From assembly GCA_036274615.1 (NCBI GenBank), contig DASUFK010000281.1:1-22581 (forward strand): a stretch of DNA of 22,581 nt. The letters are read 5' to 3'. Below the pieces are notes generated by a model that was not told where the DNA came from, made no database searches, and worked only from the letters and a program-made list of their open reading frames with translations. This DNA is from FEN-1219 sp036274615 (GTDB lineage Bacteria; Pseudomonadota; Gammaproteobacteria; Steroidobacterales; Rariloculaceae). This document shows positions 1 to 6,513 of this stretch, piece after piece; positions within the stretch are counted from its first letter, which is position 1; every line of letters begins with the position of its first letter. Position numbers and translations under genes: made by a program.

Positions 1-1677
1 GCTCAAGCCGCCGAGCACCAGGATGTCGCCGTCGTCGACGAACACCGCGGTGGTGATCGTGCGCTTGTTCGTCACGAGGTCCACCGCGCCCGCCGCGCTG
101 CCGCTGATGCTCGACGTCTCCTGCTCGATCGTGAGCTTCACCCCGTTGCCCTCGTTGATCTGCGGCTTGATCTTCAGTCGGGTGCCGACTTCTTCGCGGT
201 TGATCGTGGTGAACGGGTTCACGTTGCCGTTGTTGTTGCCGCCCGTGCTCGTGTACTGGCCCGTGACGAACGGCACTTCCTGGCCCACTTTGATCTCGGC
301 TTCCTCGTTGTCCAGCGTGACGATGGTGGGCGTCGATACGATATTCGTGTCGCCGTCGCCGGCCAGGGCCGAGATGATCGCGGCCCAGCTCGTGCCGCCA
401 TCGCGGATGTGGCCGAGACCGAGCGTGAGGCCGTCGCGAATCAAATTCGGGCTCGGCGCCTGGCCGGACGCCGCCGTGCCGAGCTGAACGATGCCGCCGG
501 TCGTGCTGCTGAAATTCGTGAGGCCCACGGCGGAGTCGTTATCCGACCCGTCGATGGCCCACGTGACGCCGAGCTCGGCGGCCTTTTTCCGCGTGAGCTC
601 CACGATGATCGCGTCCACCTGCACTTGCAGCCGCGGGATATCGATTTGCGCGATCACGGCCAGGATGTCCTGGCGGACGCGCTCGGGCGCGTTGATGACG
701 AGCGCGTTGGTGCCCGGATCGGCCCAGATCGTGATGGGCCCGTTGCCCGGCACCGCCGCGGCACCTTCGCCGCCCGCAGGGGGCGGCGCGCCGCCACCGC
801 CTCCGCCGCTGCCGCCGAACTGCGCCTGGAGCTTCATCGCGAGGTCCTCGGCATCGGCGTAGTTGAGATACTTCACGAGCGTGTCGCCGCCTTGCGCCGA
901 CGGCGTGTCGAGATGGGTGATCATGGCGCGGTACTGGAGCCGCGTGGGCTCTGCGCCGCTCAACAGGATGCTGTTGGTGCGCGTGTCGGCGATGGCCACG
1001 ACCGGCGGTGTGCCGCCGGCGGCCTGCGCGGTCGTATTCAGCTGCCCGATCATGCGCGCGACTTCGTCGGCCGAGGCGTTTTCGAGCGCGATGACCTCCA
1101 TGTCCATGGTCCCGGCCGTGTCGAGCCGGCGGATGATGTTGATGATCCGGTTCAGATTGTTCGCGCGGTCGGCGATGAGTAGAGCGTTCGCGGACGGTAC
1201 GGCTGCGAGGTGTGCCGACTGCGGCAGAAGAGGCCGCAGCACCGGGACCAGCTGTACCGCGCCCACGTTCTTGAGAACCACCGCTTGGGTGATGAAGTCC
1301 GCGCCCTGACCCGTGCGTGCATTGGCGTCAGGGACGACTTCGATCGCGCCGCCCGACTCGAGCGGCACGAAGCCGTGGACCTCGAGCATCGCGACGAACA
1401 GCTGGTAGAACGCGTCGGCGGAAAGGGGCCCGTTCGAGAACACGGTGACCTGCGCCCGCACGCGCGGGTCGACGATGATGGTCTTGCCGGTGATCTGCGA
1501 GACCTGGTCGATGATTGCGCGAATGTCGGCGTCACGATAGTTCGCCGTGTACTGCGGCTGCGCGTGCAGCGTGCCCGAGAGGCTCAAGGCGAGCCCGAGG
1601 AACGCAGCCAATTGGATCGTAGTCGATTTGCGCGGTTTCGATGCCACCACGCCAGGCGCCGCCGGCGCGGCGCTCAC
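1..1677 (-). CDS. gspD: Type II secretion system secretin GspD (partial, C-terminus beyond left edge)
   Basis: Outer-membrane secretin of the type II secretion system, which forms the multimeric channel for folded exoproteins. The minus-strand frame is open for 559 codons from a GTG at 1677-1675 to the window edge. Residues 14-39 form a signal peptide (basic KPRK, hydrophobic core, cleavage near LHA|QP). An N0 domain follows (NYRDADIRAIIDQVSQITG), then N1-N3 repeats with ring-building signatures such as ALENASADEVARMI and KYLNYADAEDLAMKLQ. A Gly/Pro/Ala-rich loop at about 288-310 lies in N3, as is common in GspD. The secretin domain includes VTLDNEEAEIKVGQEVPFVTG. The last residues seen (VFVDDGDILVLGGLS) are in the conserved secretin core, so roughly the last 100-150 residues are missing. 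The start overlaps the gspC stop as GTGA, suggesting translational coupling. The downstream gsp genes would lie left of the window. Confidence 0.96.
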   Translation of the reverse strand, partial: MSAAPAAPGVVASKPRKSTTIQLAAFLGLALSLSGTLHAQPQYTANYRDADIRAIIDQVSQITGKTIIVDPRVRAQVTVFSNGPLSADAFYQLFVAMLEVHGFVPLESGGAIEVVPDANARTGQGADFITQAVVLKNVGAVQLVPVLRPLLPQSAHLAAVPSANALLIADRANNLNRIINIIRRLDTAGTMDMEVIALENASADEVARMIGQLNTTAQAAGGTPPVVAIADTRTNSILLSGAEPTRLQYRAMITHLDTPSAQGGDTLVKYLNYADAEDLAMKLQAQFGGSGGGGGGAPPPAGGEGAAAVPGNGPITIWADPGTNALVINAPERVRQDILAVIAQIDIPRLQVQVDAIIVELTRKKAAELGVTWAIDGSDNDSAVGLTNFSSTTGGIVQLGTAASGQAPSPNLIRDGLTLGLGHIRDGGTSWAAIISALAGDGDTNIVSTPTIVTLDNEEAEIKVGQEVPFVTGQYTSTGGNNNGNVNPFTTINREEVGTRLKIKPQINEGNGVKLTIEQETSSISGSAAGAVDLVTNKRTITTAVFVDDGDILVLGGLS

Positions 1678-2669
1678 TCGCGGCCCTCCCGCAGGTTTTG
1701 CAGCTGAGTCGTGTCGATCACGATCACTTGTGGGGAGCCGTCGCGGAGCACGGTGACGTTTGCCATGGTGGCCTCGCCGAGCGATTCGAACACTTGAAGC
1801 CCCTTACCCGGGTCGTCGAGCAACGTGCCGTTGATGTCGGTGACGACGTCGCCGGACTTGAGGCCGAGCGCCTCGAACGTGTCCTTGTCGCGCCCGGGAT
1901 TCACGCGGAAACCGACGACTTTGCCGCCTTCCAGTGCAGGAGAGAGGCGCATGACGTCGGTGAGCTTCGACGCGTTCTGGCTGATGACCTGACGCAGCGA
2001 GTCGTTCTGCGCCGGAGGAGCCGACACCGGCGGTAGGAATGACGCGCTCTGACGCGTCGCCGAGGAGCCCGCCGCGCCGGTGCTTTGCTGCTTGGGCAAC
2101 CGCAGAGCCTCCACGTGGTCCCCGCGGTTGAGGATGACGCGATCGGCGTAAACCGCATTGATGGTGGCGCCGCTCGCGTTTTCGATTTCTTGGCCGCGCG
2201 AGTATGTGTGCTCCTCGCCCCGATTGCTCGAGATGACGGCTTGACCGTTGCCTTCTGCGTCGTACGACAAGATGCCCGTGAGCGTGAGGCTCAACGTGGT
2301 GTCCGGCGCGTCGAGGACCGCCGGTTGCGCGGCGGGCGTTTGCGGCTCCTTCGGCGCCTCGCCGAACAGGTGCGCGCTTGAAAGCGCGGCGTAGTCACCC
2401 AATGGTTGGGCAGTCGGCGCCGGCGACGAGCTGGGCGCCGTGGGCACGACGCTCGATGCGCTGCTCGAGCCCGGCACGAGCGCCCAGGTGAGCCCCGCGA
2501 GCTGGTAGGCGATCGCGATGACCAATACGGCGGTAACACCGGGCGGAAGGTAGCGATTGGCGACACCGAGCAACTGCTCGGGCGGTTGCTCTCTCCACTG
2601 GGCAAGGAGTTTGGCGACATCCATACGAGGTGTTCGACTCCGGCCGGAGTGGATCTGACTAACCATCAT
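1674..2669 (-). CDS. gspC: Type II secretion system inner-membrane protein GspC
   Basis: Inner-membrane component that links the inner-membrane platform of the type II secretion machine to the secretin GspD. The 331-residue product has a short cytoplasmic N-terminus, one membrane segment at about 44-64, and a Ser/Pro/Ala linker (66-90). The periplasmic homology region spans about 98-190 and contains HLFGEAP and LTLTGILSYDAEGNGQAVI. A C-terminal PDZ-like domain covers about 225-320 (GFRVNPGRDKDTFEALGLKS, then GDVVTDINGT). The ATG at 2669 is preferred because GGAG lies 7 nt upstream; a second ATG at 2624 (MDVAKLLAQ) would also keep all domains. It is the first gene of a leftward operon and its TGA overlaps the GTG of gspD. 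Length and domain order are normal for GspC. Confidence 0.94.
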   Translation of the reverse strand: MMVSQIHSGRSRTPRMDVAKLLAQWREQPPEQLLGVANRYLPPGVTAVLVIAIAYQLAGLTWALVPGSSSASSVVPTAPSSSPAPTAQPLGDYAALSSAHLFGEAPKEPQTPAAQPAVLDAPDTTLSLTLTGILSYDAEGNGQAVISSNRGEEHTYSRGQEIENASGATINAVYADRVILNRGDHVEALRLPKQQSTGAAGSSATRQSASFLPPVSAPPAQNDSLRQVISQNASKLTDVMRLSPALEGGKVVGFRVNPGRDKDTFEALGLKSGDVVTDINGTLLDDPGKGLQVFESLGEATMANVTVLRDGSPQVIVIDTTQLQNLREGRE

Positions 2670-2733
2670 AGGTCAGCTCCAATGAGGGTAACAAGTGACT
2701 GAATTCACTGACACTGTATGTATTCGGAGACGG

Positions 2734-2754
2734 GACGCGAACGCGTTCCGCGTC
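2734..2754. promoter_or_regulatory. 21-bp near-perfect palindrome in the gspC/clpS divergent gap
   Basis: The arms GACGCGAACG and CGTTCCGCGTC pair completely except for one extra C in the right arm; the core GAACGCGTTC is a perfect 10-bp palindrome. It lies 65 bp upstream of gspC and about 90 bp upstream of clpS, in non-coding sequence. It could be an operator for a dimeric regulator of either gene, or form a hairpin in a long leader. No T-run follows on either strand, so it is not a typical intrinsic terminator. Confidence 0.45.
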
Positions 2755-2803
2755 GCATGCTCGAGATCCCCGTCACGTTTTGCTCGCCCCACACTTAGCG
2801 CCT

Positions 2804-2832
2804 TTAAATTGACCCTTGAGGGTCGATAGAAT
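2804..2832 (+). promoter_or_regulatory. Candidate clpS promoter with internal palindrome (2811-2824)
   Basis: TAGAAT at 2827-2832 matches five of six bases of a -10 box. The hexamer 17 bp upstream (TTAAAT, 2804-2809) is a weak -35. Transcription would start near 2839, only a few bases before the clpS ATG at 2843. Between the boxes lies GACCCTTGAGGGTC (2811-2824), two perfect 6-bp arms around TG, well placed for a repressor. TTGACC at 2809-2814 looks like a -35 but is only 12 bp from TAGAAT. The assignment is by pattern only. Confidence 0.4.
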
Positions 2833-2842
2833 TCCCTAGGAG

Positions 2843-3172
2843 ATGGCCAACGACCGGTTCAAAGTCGGCAGGGATGACGATCACGGCCTCGTGACCGAAG
2901 AGGCCAAACCGCGTCTGAAGCGTCCACCCCTGTATCGAGTGATCCTGCTCAACGACGATTACACTCCGATGGAGTTCGTCGTCCAGGTGCTCGAGAAGGT
3001 GTTCTCGCTCGATAGGACCACCGCCACGCGGATCATGTTGGAGGTCCATACCAAGGGAAAGGGAGTCTGCGGCGTCTACACCTATGAGATCGCCGAGACG
3101 AAGGTCGCCCAAGTCACGGGCTTGGCCCAGCAGCACCAGCACCCGCTGCTCTGCACCATGGAAGAAACCTGA
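2843..3172 (+). CDS. clpS: ATP-dependent Clp protease adaptor ClpS
   Basis: N-degron recognin that binds proteins with N-terminal Leu, Phe, Tyr or Trp and delivers them to ClpAP in the cytoplasm. The 109-residue product has a flexible N-tail (1-25) and the ClpS core. Residues corresponding to the E. coli N-degron pocket are present: Asn37-Asp38-Asp39 in LLNDDYTPMEF, Met43 and His69 in EVHTKGKGVCG. The C-terminal AETKV and HPLLCTMEE signatures are typical. An in-frame TAG at 2837-2839 excludes a longer start. The Shine-Dalgarno-like AGGAG (2838-2842) directly abuts the ATG, which is too close for normal use. The stop overlaps the clpA start as TGATG, so the two are cotranslated. Confidence 0.96.
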   Translation: MANDRFKVGRDDDHGLVTEEAKPRLKRPPLYRVILLNDDYTPMEFVVQVLEKVFSLDRTTATRIMLEVHTKGKGVCGVYTYEIAETKVAQVTGLAQQHQHPLLCTMEET

Positions 3173-5493
3173 TGCTATCCAGTGAGCTCGAATATTGTCT
3201 CAACGATGCTTTTCAGCGTGCACGTGAAGAGCGTCACGAATTCATCACGGTCGAGCACCTGCTGCTCGCGCTGCTCGACACGCCCCAAGTGGTCGAAGTG
3301 CTGCGCGCGTGCGGCGCGGATCTCGCGAGGCTGCGCCGTGAGCTCAAGGACTTCATAGACGACTCCACGCCGCGCTTGCGCGGCGAGGACGACGCCGAAG
3401 TCCAGCCCACGCTCGGCTTTCAGCGAGTGCTGCAGCGTGCGGTGTTCCACGTGCAGTCGAGCGGCCGCAAAGAAGTCACACCCGTGAACGTGCTGGTGGC
3501 GATTTTCGGCGAGAAGCAGTCGCAAGCCGTGTACCTGCTCGGGCTCCAGGACGTTGCGCGCCTCGACGTCGTGAATTTCGTCTCGCACGGCGTGCCCAAG
3601 ATCCAGGACGCGAAGGCCGAGAGCGGCGACGAGGCGGCGGTGGAAGGCGAGCGCGGCGGCGAGAGCCCGCTCGAGCGATTCACCACGAATCTGAACGCGC
3701 TCGCGGAAGCCGGCAAGATCGATCCCTTGATCGGCCGCCAGCTCGAGATCGAGCGCACCGTGCAGATCCTCTGCCGCCGCCGGAAGAACAACCCGCTGTT
3801 CGTCGGCGAGGCGGGCGTCGGCAAGACGGCGCTCGCCGAAGGCCTCGCGCGCCTCATAGTAGAAGGCAAGGTGCCGGACATTTTGCGAAACTGCACGATC
3901 TATGCGCTCGACATGGGCTCGTTGATCGCGGGCACCAAGTACCGGGGCGACTTCGAGAAGCGGTTGAAGGGCGTCGTCGCCGGTCTCAAGAAGCAGCCCG
4001 GCGCGATCCTGTTCATCGACGAGATCCACACGGTGATCGGCGCGGGAGCGGCGTCCGGCGGCGTCATGGACGCCTCGAACCTCATCAAGCCCGTGCTCGC
4101 GAGCGGCGAGCTGCGCTGCATCGGGTCGACCACCTATTCCGAGTTTCGCGGCATCTTCGAGAAGGATCACGCGCTCGCGCGGCGGTTCCAGAAGATCGAC
4201 GTGGTCGAGCCGTCGGTGCAAGAGACCGTCGAGATCCTGCGGGGGCTGAAGAGCCGGTTCGAGGAGCACCACGGCATCACGTATTCCGACGAAGCGCTGC
4301 GTGCCGCCGTCGAGCTATCGGCCAAGCACATCAACGACCGGCATCTGCCGGACAAAGCGATCGACGTCATCGACGAGGCGGGCGCGTTTTGCCGGCTGCA
4401 GCCCGAGGCTACGCGCCCGAAGGTCGTCGACGTCGCGCTCGTCCAGAACATCGTGGCGAAGATTGCGCGGATCCCGCCGAAGAACGTGTCGGCCTCCGAT
4501 CGCGACACGCTCAAGCACATCGAGCGCGACCTCAAGCTCGTGATCTTCGGCCAGGACCGCGCGATCGGCGCGCTCGCGTCCGCCATCAAGATGGCGCGCT
4601 CGGGCCTGGGCGACGAGCGCCGGCCGGTGGGCTCGTTCCTGTTCTCCGGCCCCACCGGCGTCGGCAAGACGGAGGTCACGCGTCAACTCGCGCTCACGAT
4701 GGGCGTCGAGCTCATCCGCTTCGACATGTCGGAGTACATGGAGCGGCACACGGTGTCGCGCCTCATCGGTGCGCCGCCGGGCTACGTCGGTTTCGACCAG
4801 GGCGGCCTGCTCACGGAGGCGATCACGAAGCACCCTCACTGCGTGCTGCTATTCGACGAGATCGAGAAGGCGCACCCCGAGGTGTTCAACCTGCTTCTTC
4901 AAGTAATGGATCACGGCACGCTCACCGACAACAACGGCCGCAAGGCCGACTTCCGCAACGTGACGATCGTGATGACCACGAACGCCGGTGCACAGGAAGC
5001 GACCCGCGCGTCGGTCGGGTTCACGCTGCAGGACCATTCGAGCGACGCGATGGAAGTGCTGAAGAAGCTCTTCTCGCCCGAGTTCCGCAACCGGCTCGAC
5101 GCGATCATCCCATTCGAGCCGCTCGACGAAGTGTCGGTGGCGCGGGTCGTCGACAAGCTCGTCGTCGAGCTCGAGGCGCAGCTCGACAAGAACAACGTCA
5201 CGATCGAGCTCGAGCCGGCGGCGCGCGAATGGGTGGCGAAGCGCGGCTACGACAAGAAGATGGGCGCGCGGCCGATGGCGCGCGTGATCCAGGAGCACAT
5301 CAAGCGGCCGCTCGCCGAGGAGCTGCTATTCGGCAAACTCACCGAGGGCGGCCACGTTCGCGTGGAAACGGCGCCCGACGGCAACGGTCTCGTGCTGATC
5401 CCGGAGCCACTCACGCCGGAGCTCGAGCACTTGCCGGAAGTCGCCGACGGCAAGTTGGTCGAGCCCGAGGACGAGGGCTCGGAAAAGAGCTAG
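3172..5493 (+). CDS. clpA: ATP-dependent Clp protease ATPase subunit ClpA
   Basis: AAA+ unfoldase that partners the ClpP peptidase and degrades ClpS-delivered and other substrates. The 773-residue product (E. coli ClpA is 758) has the N-terminal Clp repeat domain that docks ClpS (about 1-145) and an acidic linker (148-165). D1 has Walker A GEAGVGKT at 212-219 and Walker B ILFIDEIH. D2 has Walker A GPTGVGKT at 493-500, Walker B VLLFDEIEKAHPEV, the pore loop GAPPGYVGFDQGG and a sensor-2 region GARPMARVIQEHIK. The acidic C-terminal tail is ordinary. It starts inside the clpS stop codon. Its TAG (5491-5493) shares the CTAG tetranucleotide with the stop of the opposing infA. No clpP is in the window. 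Confidence 0.98.
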   Translation: MLSSELEYCLNDAFQRAREERHEFITVEHLLLALLDTPQVVEVLRACGADLARLRRELKDFIDDSTPRLRGEDDAEVQPTLGFQRVLQRAVFHVQSSGRKEVTPVNVLVAIFGEKQSQAVYLLGLQDVARLDVVNFVSHGVPKIQDAKAESGDEAAVEGERGGESPLERFTTNLNALAEAGKIDPLIGRQLEIERTVQILCRRRKNNPLFVGEAGVGKTALAEGLARLIVEGKVPDILRNCTIYALDMGSLIAGTKYRGDFEKRLKGVVAGLKKQPGAILFIDEIHTVIGAGAASGGVMDASNLIKPVLASGELRCIGSTTYSEFRGIFEKDHALARRFQKIDVVEPSVQETVEILRGLKSRFEEHHGITYSDEALRAAVELSAKHINDRHLPDKAIDVIDEAGAFCRLQPEATRPKVVDVALVQNIVAKIARIPPKNVSASDRDTLKHIERDLKLVIFGQDRAIGALASAIKMARSGLGDERRPVGSFLFSGPTGVGKTEVTRQLALTMGVELIRFDMSEYMERHTVSRLIGAPPGYVGFDQGGLLTEAITKHPHCVLLFDEIEKAHPEVFNLLLQVMDHGTLTDNNGRKADFRNVTIVMTTNAGAQEATRASVGFTLQDHSSDAMEVLKKLFSPEFRNRLDAIIPFEPLDEVSVARVVDKLVVELEAQLDKNNVTIELEPAAREWVAKRGYDKKMGARPMARVIQEHIKRPLAEELLFGKLTEGGHVRVETAPDGNGLVLIPEPLTPELEHLPEVADGKLVEPEDEGSEKS
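5460..5481. repeat. Inverted repeat at the clpA 3' end, just beyond infA
   Basis: Perfect 7-bp arms CGAGCCC (5460-5466) and GGGCTCG (5475-5481) flank eight bases, inside the last codons of clpA. For infA it lies about nine bases after the stop codon, where a terminator hairpin would be expected, but no T-tract follows on either strand. It may act as a 3' mRNA-end hairpin; it could also be a chance result of Glu/Asp/Gly codons. Confidence 0.25.
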
Positions 5494-5708
5494 CGCGCGC
5501 GGTAGGTGATGCGGCCCTTGGTCAGGTCGTACGGCGTGAGCTCCACCGTCACCGCGTCGCCTTTCAAGATCCGGATATAGTGCTTGCGCATTTTTCCGGA
5601 GATGTGTGCCGTCACGATATGGCCGTTCGCGAGCTCCACGCGAAACGTGGTGTTCGGCAGCGTTTCCACCACCGTGCCTTCCATCTGAATTGCTTCTTCT
5701 TTCGCCAT
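5490..5708 (-). CDS. infA: Translation initiation factor IF-1
   Basis: Small OB-fold protein that binds the 30S A site during translation initiation. The 72-residue product (MAKEEAIQMEGTVVETLPNT at the N-terminus, then HISGKMRKHYIRILKGD and the C-terminal DLTKGRITYRAR) is full length and highly conserved. The frame is open further upstream, but conservation fixes the start at 5708. No Shine-Dalgarno is visible; the expected position is occupied by a 14-bp palindrome (5711-5724). It is co-oriented with aat, 100 bp downstream of it. In that gap TTGCCG and AACAAT, 18 bp apart, form a weak possible promoter for separate expression. Its stop codon overlaps the clpA stop. Confidence 0.98.
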   Translation of the reverse strand: MAKEEAIQMEGTVVETLPNTTFRVELANGHIVTAHISGKMRKHYIRILKGDAVTVELTPYDLTKGRITYRAR

Positions 5709-5710
5709 TT

Positions 5711-5724
5711 CGCAACGAGTTGCG
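5711..5724. promoter_or_regulatory. Perfect palindrome immediately upstream of infA
   Basis: CGCAACGAGTTGCG has 6-bp arms CGCAAC/GTTGCG around GA and ends two bases before the infA ATG, in place of a Shine-Dalgarno sequence. It could be an operator, or a short mRNA stem that sets translation efficiency, although a 2-base loop would force the stem to open to about four pairs. A related element with the same arms occurs at 21294-21310. Confidence 0.4.
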
Positions 5725-5808
5725 CGCCCGAGGCGCGGCGCATTGTTGCATACCGGAAGTCGGCGCGGCAAACGAGGCACGGCGTTGCCGGCGCCGTTCG
5801 CTTCGTCG

Positions 5809-6513
5809 CTAGACTGCGGGCAAGCGCCAGACCGCCGGTCTCCCAGCCGGCGTGCAATAGCGCGCCAGCAGGGCGAGGAATTCGCGGCGCGGGATCGTGC
5901 GCGCGCCGAGGGTCGTTATGTGCTCCGACGCAACCTGGCAATCGATCAACGCGAAGTCGCGCTCCTCGAGAAACCGCACCATTCCGACCAGCGCGACTTT
6001 CGATGCGTCCGTGACGCGCGCGAACATCGACTCGCCGAAAAATACGCGGCCGATCGCGACACCGTAGAGTCCGCCCACGAGCTCGCCGTCCCGCCACGTC
6101 TCGAACGAGTGGGCCCAGCCTAAGTGGTGGAGACGGCCGTAAGCGTGCGCCATGTCCGCCGTGATCCAGGTGGCATCCGTGTAGCGGCGCGGCGCGGCGC
6201 AGCCGGCCAGCACCTCGCCGAACGCGGTATCCACGCGGAGCTCGAAGCCTCCTTTAATAAGAGAGCGCCGCAGACTGCGGGAGACGTGCAGGTCCGCCGG
6301 CCAGAGCACGGCGCGCGGATCGGGGCTCCACCAGAGAATCGGTTGGCCCTCCTCGTACCAGGGGAAGATGCCGCGCACGTAGGCCCCCAGCAGGCGGTTC
6401 GGTTCGAGGTCGCCGCCCACGGCGAGCAATCCGTTCGGCTCACTGAGCGCCGCGTTCGGGCTCGGAAAGCGATCGACGGCGTCGGCGCGCGTCAGCCAAC
6501 GCGGCACGCTCAT
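5809..6513 (-). CDS. aat: Leucyl/phenylalanyl-tRNA--protein transferase
   Basis: Transfers Leu or Phe from aminoacyl-tRNA to the N-terminal Arg or Lys of proteins, creating the N-degrons read by ClpS-ClpAP. The 234-residue product has the same length as E. coli Aat. Family signatures are present: GLLAVGGDLEPNRLLGAYVR (29-48), GIFPWYEE and ILWWSPDPRAVL (59-70), FFGESMF (158-164) and LIDCQVASEHITTLGA (189-204). Asp191 and Gln193 match the proposed catalytic Asp-Gln pair of the E. coli enzyme. The ATG overlaps the stop of the upstream FemAB-like gene (ATGA), suggesting coupled translation. Its partners clpS and clpA lie just beyond infA on the opposite strand. Confidence 0.97.
   Translation of the reverse strand: MSVPRWLTRADAVDRFPSPNAALSEPNGLLAVGGDLEPNRLLGAYVRGIFPWYEEGQPILWWSPDPRAVLWPADLHVSRSLRRSLIKGGFELRVDTAFGEVLAGCAAPRRYTDATWITADMAHAYGRLHHLGWAHSFETWRDGELVGGLYGVAIGRVFFGESMFARVTDASKVALVGMVRFLEERDFALIDCQVASEHITTLGARTIPRREFLALLARYCTPAGRPAVWRLPAV

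Noticed and set aside
785..815. Gly-codon repeat as a simple-sequence tract or mobile fragment
   Set aside because: It is in frame and encodes the flexible glycine-rich loop usual in GspD.
409..1182. 257-codon plus-strand frame opposite gspD
   Set aside because: The minus strand encodes an unmistakable secretin; the plus frame is an arginine-rich shadow.
2815..2840. Heat-shock sigma-32 promoter before clpS (CTTGAG)
   Set aside because: No matching CCCCATNT-like -10 at the right spacing, and the implied start would fall inside the coding sequence.
5490..5780. Longer IF-1 with 24 extra N-terminal residues
   Set aside because: IF-1 is strongly conserved at 72 residues starting MAKEE; the extra residues show no similarity.
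5494..5808. tRNA-Ser (serW) as in E. coli between clpA and infA
   Set aside because: clpA and infA overlap at their ends and no cloverleaf is visible around them.
4389..6014. 541-codon plus-strand frame across the clpA end, infA and part of aat
   Set aside because: It crosses three well-identified genes out of frame and is Arg/Gly-rich without motifs.
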